In this document: positions 42,341 to 51,348 of the stretch, in pieces
Layout: each line of letters begins with the position of its first letter
How positions within the stretch are numbered: position 1 is the first letter of the stretch
Origin: Sphaerisporangium rubeum
GTDB taxonomy: Bacteria; Actinomycetota; Actinomycetes; Streptosporangiales; Streptosporangiaceae
Reading direction: 5' to 3'
Assembly: GCF_014207705.1 (NCBI RefSeq)
Contig: NZ_JACHIU010000001.1
Location: 4,022,501 to 4,086,500, forward strand
Length of the DNA: 64,000 bases
Made by a program: the position numbers and the translations under genes
The notes under the pieces: generated by a model
What the model saw: only the letters and a program-made list of their open reading frames with translations
Told to the model about the DNA's origin: nothing
The model's database searches: none

Positions 42341-44212
42341 GTGACAACGATGGATCGGCGCGGATTCACCCGGCTCGCCGGGCTCGGCGCCGCCGGCACC
42401 CTCGCCACCGGCCTGGCCGCACCCGCGAGCGCTCTCGCCGGACCGGCCCTGCCGCAGGCCCCCCTGCTCGCGCCGCACGACCCGGCGCGCCGGCGCACCT
42501 GCCTGCGCGTCGCGCGGGACCTGCTGCTCGTGGACCGTGACGGCACGGACCTGAAGCTGCGCCAGCTGGAGATCCTGATCGACAAGGGCCTGCCGCGCAC
42601 CCGCTCCCCCAAGCGGGTCCTCATCGTCGGGGCCGGCATCGCCGGACTGGTGGCCGCCACGCTGCTCAAGCGGGCCGGCCACCGGGTCACCGTCATCGAG
42701 GCCAACGGCAACCGCATCGGCGGCCGGATCAAGACCTTCACCACCGGCTTCGCCGACCCCTTGCAGTACGCCGAGGCCGGCGCGATGCGCATCCCCGACT
42801 TCCACCCCCTCACCTTGGCGCTCGTCGACAAGCTCGGCATCACGCGCCGGCCGTTCTACAACGTCGACGTGCGGCCCGGCGCCGTGCCGCGTGGCCCGAT
42901 CCCCCCGGTCGTGTACACGTCCAGGCACGGCGAGGTGTGGCGGTCGGCCCCGCCGCGCGGCACGTTCGAGGCACCCGCGCGGCTCGGCCACACCTGGATC
43001 AGGGTCAACGGCGTCCAGCAGCGGCGCGACCGGTACGCGGCGGACCCGCGGCGGGTCAACGCGACGTTCGGCCTGCGTGACCGCAGGACGGCCGCGCGGA
43101 TCCTGGACGACGCGCTCGACCCGGTGCGCGACCTGTTCTCGGAGGTGCGCGGCGGACACCGCGTGGACAAGCCGCTGCCGGAGCTGATCAAGGGCTGGGC
43201 CCGGGTGCTGTACGACTTCGACGGCTACTCGATGCACCGCTTCCTGACCGAGCACGCCAAGCTGAGCGACGCGGCGGTGGACGCGATCGGCACCATCGAG
43301 AACCTCACCTCTCGGCTGCCGCTGGCGTTCATGCACACCTTCCTCACCCGCAGCCTGGTCAACCCGGCGGCCACCTACTGGGAGCTCGCCGGAGGCAGCC
43401 GCACCCTGCCGTACCGGCTGGAGCCGGGGCTGCACGACGAGATCCACCTGGACCGCAGGGCCGTGCGCATCGAGACCTCCGGCGGCGGGGTGCGCGTCGA
43501 CACGGTCAGCGAGCGTGGCAGCGACGAGTCGGTGTCCGCGCCGCAGCGGCGCGCCGAGACGTTCCGCGGCGACGTGGCGATCATCACGATCCCGTTCCCG
43601 GCGCTGCGGCACGTCGAGATCTCCCCGGCCCTGTCGTACGCCAAGCGCCGCGCGATCATGGAGCTGCACTACGACTCGGCGACCAAGGTGCTGCTGGAGT
43701 TCCGCAGGCGCTGGTGGGAGTTCGCCGAGGAGGACTGGAAGCGCGAGCTCGGCTCCCGGTACCGGCCCGGCCCCGCCACGCACGTGACCGGCGGCGGCTC
43801 GGTGGCCGACAACGCCAACCGGTTCACCTACTACCCCTCGCACCGGGTGCCGGGGAGCGAGGGCGGGGTGGTGCTGGCGAGCTATGTCTGGGCCGACGAC
43901 GCCGCGCGCTGGGACTCGATGGACGACCGCGAGCGGTACTCCTACGCGCTGCGCGGCCTTCAGGAGGTGCACGGCGAGAGGATCGCGGAGTTCTACACCG
44001 GCCACGGCCAGACGCAGAGCTGGCTGCGCAACCGGTACGCGTTCGGCGAGGCCGCGGTCTTCACGCCGGGGCAGATGACCGAGATCCACCCGGCCGTCCC
44101 GGTGGCGGAGGGGCCGCTGCACTTCGCGGGTGAGCACACCTCGCTCAAGCACGCCTGGATCGAGGGCTCACTGGAGTCCGCGGTCCGCGCCGCGCTCGAG
44201 GTCTCCTCCTGA
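42341..44212 (+). CDS. Tat-exported flavin amine oxidase (L-amino-acid oxidase type)
   Basis: A 623-residue FAD amine oxidase. A twin-arginine signal ([11 protein letters not shown]) lies at the N-terminus, and [14 protein letters not shown] (about residues 92-105) is the FAD Rossmann loop, followed by the [11 protein letters not shown] motif. The end has LHFAGEHTS and a final helix like other LAAOs. The family oxidises L-amino acids to keto acids, ammonia and H2O2. Its closest-looking relatives by layout are Streptomyces L-amino-acid or L-glutamate oxidases; the substrate-binding residues do not decide. GTG is preceded by GAGGAGG. It stands alone between a terminator and a 480-base gap. Confidence 0.9.
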   Translation: MTTMDRRGFTRLAGLGAAGTLATGLAAPASALAGPALPQAPLLAPHDPARRRTCLRVARDLLLVDRDGTDLKLRQLEILIDKGLPRTRSPKRVLIVGAGIAGLVAATLLKRAGHRVTVIEANGNRIGGRIKTFTTGFADPLQYAEAGAMRIPDFHPLTLALVDKLGITRRPFYNVDVRPGAVPRGPIPPVVYTSRHGEVWRSAPPRGTFEAPARLGHTWIRVNGVQQRRDRYAADPRRVNATFGLRDRRTAARILDDALDPVRDLFSEVRGGHRVDKPLPELIKGWARVLYDFDGYSMHRFLTEHAKLSDAAVDAIGTIENLTSRLPLAFMHTFLTRSLVNPAATYWELAGGSRTLPYRLEPGLHDEIHLDRRAVRIETSGGGVRVDTVSERGSDESVSAPQRRAETFRGDVAIITIPFPALRHVEISPALSYAKRRAIMELHYDSATKVLLEFRRRWWEFAEEDWKRELGSRYRPGPATHVTGGGSVADNANRFTYYPSHRVPGSEGGVVLASYVWADDAARWDSMDDRERYSYALRGLQEVHGERIAEFYTGHGQTQSWLRNRYAFGEAAVFTPGQMTEIHPAVPVAEGPLHFAGEHTSLKHAWIEGSLESAVRAALEVSS

Positions 44213-44692
44213 CACCGGGCCCTCCGCGGCGTACGGGCACCGCACGGTCTCGATCTCGGCGCCGCTCCAGGGTCTCGTCCTGACCCCGGGCCCTCCCCTT
44301 TGGTGGCGGACCGGCTCCGCGCCGCCCGGAGCCGCGGCGGCCGGCGCCGCCACCAGTTCCTCCGGGCCGGCAGGGGGGACGGCGTTCCATGTGCGGTACA
44401 CAGATCGTTCATCATCCGTACCGGATCGGCCAAAGGCGGGGTCTCGGCCTAAGGAACACGCAGGTCAGGTGCTATTTTCAATAGGTATGCCGTACATTTT
44501 CGCGCAGGTGGACCGCCTGCGGCCCTCGGGACCGTGGCGACGTACAGCGCTCGCCTGCGGTCGCGCCGGCCGTCCCGGCGCGTCCGCCGGTACCAGTGGG
44601 ACGCCGGTGGCATGTTGGCAGCCCTGGCTGCGGAAAGCGCTTTCCGTCGTCGGCGGCCGACCACCTTCATGTCCAGCCCGTGAGGTGACCCT
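44213..44692. other. Intergenic region upstream of the first histidine kinase
   Basis: A 480-base gap. Two near-identical GGGCCCTCC stretches (about 44217 and 44287) follow the oxidase stop. An A+T-richer patch lies at 44470-44500, and a perfect 16-base palindrome lies at 44631-44646. An open frame from the ATG at 44487 has no family likeness and is not called. Confidence 0.55.
44631..44646. promoter_or_regulatory. LacI-type palindrome upstream of the histidine kinase
   Basis: CGGAAAGC and GCTTTCCG form a perfect 16-base palindrome with a central CG, 47-62 bases before the kinase start. The form resembles sites bound by LacI/GalR-family regulators such as CebR and CcpA. One such regulator is encoded at 29153-30190, but the link is only a guess. 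Confidence 0.5.
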
Positions 44693-46159
44693 ATGACGCG
44701 GAGATCACCCCCGCGCACCGCACGGCGTCCGGCCTGGCAGGGGCCACGGTCCATCCGTGGCCGTATCACGCTGCTGCTGGGCCTCCTCGCCGTCTTCCTG
44801 CTCGTCCCCTCCGGCATCCTGGCCGGCATGATCGCGCGGCAGTCGGTGGTGCAGACCGTCTGGAGAGACGCGCGGGAGCAGGCGTCCGTCACCGCGGCGG
44901 CCGACCGCCTCAACCGGCTCACCCCCGAGATCACCTCCACGACACCCGGGATCGACCTCGTCCAGGTGGTCAGCCCGGACCACCGGATCGTCGCGGCCTC
45001 CGCCGCCGCCAAGGGGCTGCCCCCGCTCTCCACTGTGTGGCCGAACCCCTCTGACCCCGAGCGCGACATCTGGACATGCACCGACACCCGCGTCGGGTGC
45101 GTACGGCTGTCCGCCGAACGCGTCACCACCGAACCCGATTCCCGCGTCGTCTACGCCGGCCGGCCCGCGGCCTCCGACACCTCCACGCGCGCCATCGACT
45201 CGCTGTTCGCCACCCAAGGGACCATGTTGCTCTTCCTCGCCGTGGCCACCACGTGGAAGGTCACCGGCCGCACACTGCGGCCGGTGGAGGCCATCCGCGC
45301 CGAACTCGCCGCCATCAACGTCAACGACCTCAGCAGCCGCGTGCCGGAACCCGAGGGTGACGACGAGATCGCGCGGCTGGCCCGCACCATCAACAGCACC
45401 CTGGCGCGGCTGGAGGCCGCGCGGCTGCGCACCGAGCACGCGCTGAACCAGCAGCGGCGGTTCGCGGCCGACGCCTCCCACGAGCTGCGCACCCCCGTGG
45501 CCGGCATCCGGGCCCAACTGGAGGAGGCGCAGCTCCACCCCGAGGAGACCGATCTGGACGACCTGGTGACCCGCACGTTGCGCGACGTGGACCGGTTGCA
45601 GGCCATCATCACCGACCTGCTGCTGCTCGCCCGGGTCGGCGCCTCCAGTCCCGAGCTCAGGGAGAGGTCCGACCTCGCGGCCATCGTGCGTACCGAGCTG
45701 TCGCGGCACGACGGACGGCCGGGGGTACGGCTGGCGCTGACCCCGGGGGTCCTGATCGACGCCATCCACACGCAGATCGGCCGGGTCGTCACCAACCTGC
45801 TGGACAACGCGCAGCGGCACGCCAGGAGCACCGTGCTGGTCGAGGTCCGGCGCGACGGGGATCACGCCGAACTGGTGGTCGACGACGACGGCGAAGGGAT
45901 CGCGGAAGAGGACAGGGAGCGGGTGTTCGAGCGCTTCACCCGGCTCGACTCGGCGCGCAGCCGTGACCGGGGCGGCACCGGCCTCGGCCTCGCCATCGCC
46001 CGTGACGTCGCGTGCGCTCACGGCGGGACCATCGGGGTGTGCGCGTCGCCTCTCGGCGGCGCCAGGCTCATCCTGCGGTTGCCGCTCGCCGCGCCGGAAC
46101 CCCGCTCCGCCGAGGAGGGAGGAGGAGCGGACGCGCGATCCTCCCCCGTCCATGGCTGA
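44693..46159 (+). CDS. Orphan sensor histidine kinase, copy 1
   Basis: A 488-residue membrane sensor kinase. In order: membrane helix 1 (about residues 24-46), an extracytoplasmic sensor region of about 120 residues with two cysteines (WTCTDTRVGC), membrane helix 2 (about 175-192), a HAMP domain to about 245, a HisKA with the H-box FAADASHELRTP, and an HATPase with N-box NLLDNAQRHA, DDGEGI and GGTGLGLAI. No response-regulator gene is next to it, so it is an orphan or signals to a distant partner. GAGGTGA lies 8 bases before the ATG. It is a close paralogue of the kinase at 46929. Confidence 0.93.
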   Translation: MTRRSPPRTARRPAWQGPRSIRGRITLLLGLLAVFLLVPSGILAGMIARQSVVQTVWRDAREQASVTAAADRLNRLTPEITSTTPGIDLVQVVSPDHRIVAASAAAKGLPPLSTVWPNPSDPERDIWTCTDTRVGCVRLSAERVTTEPDSRVVYAGRPAASDTSTRAIDSLFATQGTMLLFLAVATTWKVTGRTLRPVEAIRAELAAINVNDLSSRVPEPEGDDEIARLARTINSTLARLEAARLRTEHALNQQRRFAADASHELRTPVAGIRAQLEEAQLHPEETDLDDLVTRTLRDVDRLQAIITDLLLLARVGASSPELRERSDLAAIVRTELSRHDGRPGVRLALTPGVLIDAIHTQIGRVVTNLLDNAQRHARSTVLVEVRRDGDHAELVVDDDGEGIAEEDRERVFERFTRLDSARSRDRGGTGLGLAIARDVACAHGGTIGVCASPLGGARLILRLPLAAPEPRSAEEGGGADARSSPVHG

Positions 46160-46260
46160 TCGCGCTTTACAATGTGGCAAACCCGCAAATTCTTCGATCG
46201 TCATGGCGAGGGGACCGGAGCCCGGCCGCGTAGGAGCGGCCCGGCGGGAGAGGAGCGAGG

Positions 46261-46428
46261 ATGGGGCGAGGCCGCGCCAAGGCGAAGCAGGCGAAAGTGG
46301 CCCGTCAGCTCAAGTACAGCAGCCACGACCTCGATCTCGATCGGTTGCGCGAGGAGCTGACCACGTCCACCGACCACCGGGTGGACGACGAACTCGACCC
46401 CCGCGCCGAGTCCTCTGCCGATCGCTGA
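46261..46428 (+). CDS. DUF3073 small protein
   Basis: A 55-residue, highly charged protein. It opens with MGRGRAKAKQAKVARQLKYSS, the hallmark of the actinobacterial DUF3073 family, and continues to an acidic C-terminal half. The function is unknown. A purine-rich ribosome site (GAGAGGAGCGAGG) precedes the ATG. Family members are usually elsewhere in the chromosome; here it lies alone between the two kinase paralogues. Confidence 0.85.
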   Translation: MGRGRAKAKQAKVARQLKYSSHDLDLDRLREELTTSTDHRVDDELDPRAESSADR

Positions 46429-46928
46429 CGTCCCACGTCGCGGCCGCTCCCCCGCGCGAAGAAGCCGGACCGCTCGCACCACGTCCGGCCGCCGGTCGAA
46501 CGGTGCGGCCACGTTCTGCCTGTGACACGCCGTAGCCCTCTCGCCGGTGTGGCCGCCGTCCCCGAAGCGGACCAGTCGGTCACCGTTCCGTGAGCAGGTC
46601 TTGCCATGTCCAGAGACACCCACGAGATCCCTTTTGTCTGGTTTGCACCATTTTGGGGTAACTGCTAGGGTGGTTTTTGCCCTAGGCATCCAGCCCAAAG
46701 CATGGCTTTGCGTACGCGAGCCGCTTTGCGCCCCACATCAGGGCCCGGCGCGGTGACGCGCCACCGCTCACCGACCCCGTGCCGCTCGGCGGCCGGGGAG
46801 ATCACCTCCGCCGTCCTGACCGGACGGTGCGGAGATCACCGCGCGCCGTTCCCGCCGCGGCCAGTCAGCCGAAATCGCCCCCCCTTGAGTCATCAGCCGG
46901 CCAACGCCGGCTGCGAGGAGGTAACGAC
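46429..46928. other. Intergenic region before the second histidine kinase
   Basis: About 500 bases without a supported gene. It includes a good housekeeping-type promoter at 46643-46671, a CAAAGC/GCTTTG hairpin at 46696-46710 that would lie in the 5' leader, and the GAGGAGG ribosome site at 46915-46921. Confidence 0.6.
46643..46671 (+). promoter_or_regulatory. Sigma-70/HrdB-type promoter of the second histidine kinase
   Basis: TTGCAC and TAGGGT are spaced 17 bases apart, matching the TTGACn-N17-TAGnnT consensus. They lie about 260 bases upstream of the GTG start and face the kinase gene. Confidence 0.6.
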
Positions 46929-48365
46929 GTGCGTGAGCGGGTTCGCCGGCTGGGACGCCGGCTGCGGCCTCGGTCGATACGAGGACGCGTGACGGCCCTG
47001 GTGGCACTGCTGGCGATGACGCTGCTCGTGCCGTCGGGGCTGCTGGCCGGCATGGTGGCGCGCAAGCAGCTCGCCGACGCGGGCTGGCTGGACGCGCGGC
47101 ACGCCGCCGACCTGGTGGCCGCCGCGGACCGCTCCGGCCGGCTGGACGAAGGCGACATCTCCCTGCCCGTCCCCGGAGCGCAACTGATCCAGATCGTGGC
47201 CCCGGGGGCCCGCGTCATCGCCGCCTCCCCCGCCGCCAAGGGGCTGCCGCCGCTGACAGACGTGTGGCCGACGCCGCAGGCCCCCCAAAGTGACGTGCAG
47301 ACCTGCGACCAGCCCAGCGTGGGCTGCGTACGGCTGTCGGCGCTGCGCGTGACCGACGACCCCGGCTCGACCGTGGTGTACGCCGGCGGGCCGGTGCGCA
47401 CGCTCACCTCGACCGGCGTGTTCGACGCCATGTTCGCCATCCAGTCCGTCGTCCTGATCTCCCTGGCGGTCCTGGCCACCTGGAAGATCACCGGCCGGAC
47501 CCTGCGGCCGGTGGAGGCCATCAGCGCCGAGCTGGCCACCACCAACGTCGGCAACCTCCACACCCGCGTCCCCGAACCCCCCGGCGACGACGAGGTCGCG
47601 AGGCTCGCCCGCACCGTCAACGGCACACTGCGGCGCCTGGAGGACGCCAAGGAGCGCATGGAACTGGCGATGACCCAGCAGCGGCGGTTCGCCGCCGACG
47701 CCTCGCACGAGCTGCGCACCCCGGTCGCCGGCCTGCGCGCGCAGCTGGAGGAGGCCAAGCTCCACCCCGGCGAGACCGACCTCGGCGATCTGCTCGACCG
47801 CACGCTGCGCGACACCGACCGGCTCCAGGCCATCATCACCGACCTGCTCCTGCTCGCCAGGATCGGCGCCGGCGCTCCCGCCGCCATGACCGAGGTGGAC
47901 CTGGCCGAGGCGGTCCGCACCGAGATCCGGCGGCGCGACGACCGGCTCCCCGTGCAGGTGCGGCTCATCCCCGGGGTCGTCGTGCACGGCGTGGAGACGC
48001 AGATCTCCCGCCTGCTGACCAACCTGCTCGACAACGCGCAGCGCCACGCCAGGAACCTGGTCCTGGTGGAGGTGCGCCGCGCGGGGGACTTCGCGGAGCT
48101 CAGCGTCGACGACGACGGGGACGGCGTCGCGGAGGCCGACAGGGAGCGCATCTTCGAGCGGTTCACCCGGCTCGACGCCTCCCGCAGCCGCGACCGCGGC
48201 GGCACCGGGCTCGGCCTCGCCATCGTCCGCGACATCGCGCGCGCGTACGGCGGCACCGTCACGGCCGGCGTCTCCTGCGCCGGCGGCGCGCGGTTCCTGC
48301 TGCGCCTCCCCCTGGCCCCCGGCGGCGTCCCCGTCCCGGCGGCGCAGCCGGCACGGCCGAACTGA
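46929..48365 (+). CDS. Orphan sensor histidine kinase, copy 2
   Basis: A 478-residue sensor kinase with the same layout as copy 1: two membrane helices (about residues 20-43 and 175-192), a sensor region with paired cysteines (QTCDQPSVGC), HAMP, HisKA with FAADASHELRTPVAG, and HATPase with NLLDNAQRHARN and DRGGTGLGLAIVRD. Identity to copy 1 is visibly high, including the linker PAAKGLPPL, so tandem duplication is likely. GTG with GAGGAGG 7 bases upstream sets the start. No response regulator is adjacent. Confidence 0.93.
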   Translation: MRERVRRLGRRLRPRSIRGRVTALVALLAMTLLVPSGLLAGMVARKQLADAGWLDARHAADLVAAADRSGRLDEGDISLPVPGAQLIQIVAPGARVIAASPAAKGLPPLTDVWPTPQAPQSDVQTCDQPSVGCVRLSALRVTDDPGSTVVYAGGPVRTLTSTGVFDAMFAIQSVVLISLAVLATWKITGRTLRPVEAISAELATTNVGNLHTRVPEPPGDDEVARLARTVNGTLRRLEDAKERMELAMTQQRRFAADASHELRTPVAGLRAQLEEAKLHPGETDLGDLLDRTLRDTDRLQAIITDLLLLARIGAGAPAAMTEVDLAEAVRTEIRRRDDRLPVQVRLIPGVVVHGVETQISRLLTNLLDNAQRHARNLVLVEVRRAGDFAELSVDDDGDGVAEADRERIFERFTRLDASRSRDRGGTGLGLAIVRDIARAYGGTVTAGVSCAGGARFLLRLPLAPGGVPVPAAQPARPN

Positions 48366-48458
48366 CGGGCCGCCACTCTCTGTGATGATCTGTTTGCCCT
48401 GTCATGAGGTTCATAGCGGGACCCGCCGGAAATCTCGCAGGCAGACGGGGCGATCGAA

Positions 48459-49712
48459 ATGAGGGATGTCGTGGCCAGTGTCGAGACCACGCGGAACAAC
48501 CGGCAGGCGGAGAAGTCCGTCCCGGCGCCGGCGGGAGTCGGGAAGGTCATCGGGGGGACCAGGAAGAGTGGTGAATCTTCCTCCGCCGAGTCGGAGGAGC
48601 GGCTGCGCGACGCACCGGAGACCGAGGACCGCTGGGCCCGGGTGGCGAAGGCTCCGTCGTACGACGAGATGCGGCCGCTCGGACAGCGGGAGACGGCCGG
48701 GTTCCCCGTGTACAGGAACCTGGAGGACCGGCTCGCGAACGCGGCCGAGCACCCCGACCCCGCCATCGCGCACGTCATGGCCGTGTGCTCGGCCTACGCC
48801 TACTCCGACCCCCACACCCTGTCCATGATCATGGCCAGGATGGGCCTGGAGGACAACCGCGTCGAGATGATCCGCTCGTCCGCGGACGCGATGCTGATCC
48901 GGTCCACCGCCTGCATCGTGCGCGGCGCGCACGGCCGGGCCGCGATCCTGTGCTACCGGGGCACCGACCCGCTGGACTTCGCGCACTGGGTGAGCAACAT
49001 CGACGTCGAGCCCGAGCGGATCGGCTACCAGGCCGGTGACCCGTGCGCCACGGTGCACGCCGGGATCTACCGCAACGTGCGCGCCACCCGGTACGAGGTC
49101 GTGAACGCGCTGCGTCACACCGCGCACGCCGGGGACGGCACGGGGACGGCCGGCGGCGAGGCGCTGTACGTCACCGGGCACAGCATGGGTGGCGCCATGG
49201 CGGCGCTGATGACCGTGATGATGCGGCACGAGCGCCGGTACCGGGAGGCGATCGGCGAGCGGATCAAGGCGGTCTACACCTTCGGCCAGCCGATGATCGG
49301 GGACCCGGCGTTCGCGCGGGCCTGCGAGGCCGACGAGTTCCTGCGCGACAAGGTGATCAGGTACACCTACGACTGCGACGTGGTCCCGCACCTCCCCTCC
49401 ACGGCCAACGGCCCGTTCCGGCACTTCGGCCGCGAACGGCACTACAGCGTCCCGCACCTGCGCGACGGCCTGCTCGGCATGCTGGCCCCCTCCCTGCGCA
49501 CCGCGCGCACCGGGAGATGGGAGGAGCGCCGCGACCCGTCCCGGCAGATGGCGGGTCTCGCCGGCATCCCGCTGGCCGCGATGGCGTACCTGACCCGGCG
49601 GCTGCACGCCACCCGTGCGCTCCCCGCCGTGTACTCCATCGACGACCACCTGCCCCAGCACTACATCTCCGCACTGACCCCACCGGGTGTCCGCGACGAG
49701 TTCGGCGACTGA
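48459..49712 (+). CDS. Lipase class-3 family hydrolase
   Basis: A 417-residue cytoplasmic-looking serine hydrolase with no signal peptide. It has the lipase-3 features: AILCYRGTDPLDFAHWVSN (oxyanion region), the nucleophile GHSMGG near residue 240, YTFGQPMIGDPAFA, and then the YDCDVVPHLP Asp and the DDHLPQHYI His. The substrate is unknown, most likely a lipid ester. The ATG start is fair; a GTG four codons later is possible. A strong terminator follows. Confidence 0.88.
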   Translation: MRDVVASVETTRNNRQAEKSVPAPAGVGKVIGGTRKSGESSSAESEERLRDAPETEDRWARVAKAPSYDEMRPLGQRETAGFPVYRNLEDRLANAAEHPDPAIAHVMAVCSAYAYSDPHTLSMIMARMGLEDNRVEMIRSSADAMLIRSTACIVRGAHGRAAILCYRGTDPLDFAHWVSNIDVEPERIGYQAGDPCATVHAGIYRNVRATRYEVVNALRHTAHAGDGTGTAGGEALYVTGHSMGGAMAALMTVMMRHERRYREAIGERIKAVYTFGQPMIGDPAFARACEADEFLRDKVIRYTYDCDVVPHLPSTANGPFRHFGRERHYSVPHLRDGLLGMLAPSLRTARTGRWEERRDPSRQMAGLAGIPLAAMAYLTRRLHATRALPAVYSIDDHLPQHYISALTPPGVRDEFGD

Positions 49713-49748
49713 CCGCACCCGGACAGCCGCGCCACCGCTGTCTCGTCC

Positions 49749-49788
49749 CGGGCCCCGGCACCACCGTCCACGGCGGTGCCGGGGCCCG
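49749..49788 (+). terminator. Strong terminator hairpin after the lipase gene
   Basis: CGGGCCCCGGCACC and GGTGCCGGGGCCCG form a 14-bp perfect stem, with an inner CCGT/ACGG stem in the loop, 37 bases past the stop. Confidence 0.8.
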
Positions 49789-49872
49789 TCGCTTGCGCGC
49801 CTCAGTGAGCGAATGATCATTTTCCGTTACCCTGGGAGTGCTCGACGATCCCGCGCTTAGAGGAGGAATGCC

Positions 49873-50247
49873 ATGCGACGCGCCCTGACCAGCCTCGGGC
49901 TCCTGTTCGCCGCCGCCCCCCTGATGGCCGCGACCACCCAGCCCGCGACCGCGGCCACCGGAACCGTCGCCCTGCGTGCGGACGGCACGCTGGTCGTCAC
50001 GTTCGTCAACCCCAAGCCGGGCTGCTACGAGCTTCCCGAGTTCTCCCTGCTGAGCCGGGTGTCCCTGGACAACAAGACCGACGCCGACGTCGTGCTCCAC
50101 TCCGGCGCCGGCTGCAAGCGGGGCCTGCTGCGGGCCGCCACCAGGGTCCGCGCGGGAGCAACCCGCGAGCGCACCCTGACCGGCACCTACAGCCTGAGTG
50201 TGCGTCCCGGTCCTCTCATCGTCTCCGCACCGGCTCCCCGGCCCTGA
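49873..50247 (+). CDS. Small secreted protein
   Basis: A 124-residue exported protein. The signal peptide ends near TTQPATAA (about residue 29). The mature part is beta-rich with two cysteines (PGCYEL and GAGCKRG), likely one disulfide. No family is recognised. GAGGAGG precedes the ATG. It is a single gene between a terminator and the VOC gene. Confidence 0.75.
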   Translation: MRRALTSLGLLFAAAPLMAATTQPATAATGTVALRADGTLVVTFVNPKPGCYELPEFSLLSRVSLDNKTDADVVLHSGAGCKRGLLRAATRVRAGATRERTLTGTYSLSVRPGPLIVSAPAPRP

Positions 50248-50397
50248 CCGTGTGAGGCGTCGGCACGGCCGGCCCTCGCGCCGGCCGCCGGGGACGCGGC
50301 CGGAAAATGTCGGTGGCGCCTGGAAGTCTGGCGTGCAGCACGACGGTGGCGGACGCCGCCGTCGCGCCTACCCCCGCACGCCTTATGAGGAGCCGTC

Positions 50398-51162
50398 ATG
50401 CTCACCACCGATTTCGTCCCCGGCGCGCCGAACTGGATCGACCTCAGCACCACCGACGTCGACGGCGCCGCCGCGTTCTACCGGTCCCTGCTCGGGTGGG
50501 AGTTCCGGTCCGCCGGCCCGGAGGCCGGGGGGTACGGCTTCCTCCAGCTCGACGGCAGGACGGTCGCGGCGCTCGGCCCTGCCGACGACGGGCAGGCGCC
50601 GGTGTGGACGATCTATTTCATGACGCCTGACGCCGAGGCGACCGGCAAGGCGGTCGAGCAGGCGGGTGGCACGCTGCGAGTCCCGGCCTTCGACGTGCCC
50701 GGCGCGGGCCGCATGGCCGCGTGCACCGACACCGGCGGCGCCGCCTTCTCGGTGTGGCAGCCCGGCGGCGTCGCCGGCCTGGACCTCGTCACCGTCCCCG
50801 GCTCCCTCGCCTGGGCCGAGCTGTACGTCCCCGTGCCGGACGACGTGCGGTCCTTCTACCGCGACGCGCTCGGCTGGACCTTCGACGACATGCCGTTCGG
50901 CGAGATGACCTACATCGTCGCCTCGACCGCCGACGCGCAGCATCCCGGCCTCGGCGGCATCATGCCCCTCCAGCCCGGCGACACCCCCCACTGGCTGCCC
51001 TATTTCGAGGTCTCCGACTGTGACGCCACGCTGGCCCGTGCCGAGCGGCTCGGCGGACGCGTCCTGTCCCCCGTGATGGGTGCCGACGGCGTCGGCCGTT
51101 TCGCCGAGCTCACCGACCCGCACGGCGCTCGCTTCGCCGTGATCACGAGCGCCGACGCCTGA
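50398..51162 (+). CDS. Two-domain VOC protein, Cfp30B-like
   Basis: A 254-residue protein of two glyoxalase/bleomycin-resistance (VOC) domains in tandem (about residues 5-120 and 135-252), like mycobacterial Cfp30B (Rv0577). The first starts with GAPNWIDLSTTDVDGAAAFY and the second with GSLAWAELYVPVPDDVRSFY. Most metal-ligand positions of the true glyoxalases are not evident, so a methylglyoxal lyase role is not supported; a small-molecule-binding or hydroxylase-like role is assumed for the family. GAGGAG precedes the ATG. Confidence 0.88.
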   Translation: MLTTDFVPGAPNWIDLSTTDVDGAAAFYRSLLGWEFRSAGPEAGGYGFLQLDGRTVAALGPADDGQAPVWTIYFMTPDAEATGKAVEQAGGTLRVPAFDVPGAGRMAACTDTGGAAFSVWQPGGVAGLDLVTVPGSLAWAELYVPVPDDVRSFYRDALGWTFDDMPFGEMTYIVASTADAQHPGLGGIMPLQPGDTPHWLPYFEVSDCDATLARAERLGGRVLSPVMGADGVGRFAELTDPHGARFAVITSADA

Positions 51163-51217
51163 CCGCACGGGCTCCGGCACCCGCCGCCGTACAAATCAGG
51201 GCGAAACCACATATATG

Positions 51218-51246
51218 CCGGTAAATATCGCCGGATAATTCACCGG
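51218..51246. promoter_or_regulatory. Inverted repeat upstream of the metallopeptidase
   Basis: CCGGTAAAT and ATTCACCGG form a 9-base inverted repeat with one mismatch around an 11-base spacer, in an A+T-rich stretch 100-130 bases before the metallopeptidase start. It may be an operator. Confidence 0.4.
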
Positions 51247-51348
51247 AATTTCGCTCCAAGCCGTAACAGAGCCACTCATCTCGCCATTCGCCGATTTAGA
51301 CTCCTTTTGCTGTTCATGGGAACAGGAATCTGAAAGGCGGTCGCGGCA

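Noticed and set aside
44487..44696. Plus-strand open frame before the first histidine kinase
   Set aside because: It would overlap the kinase start, contains the 16-base palindrome, and the product has no family likeness.
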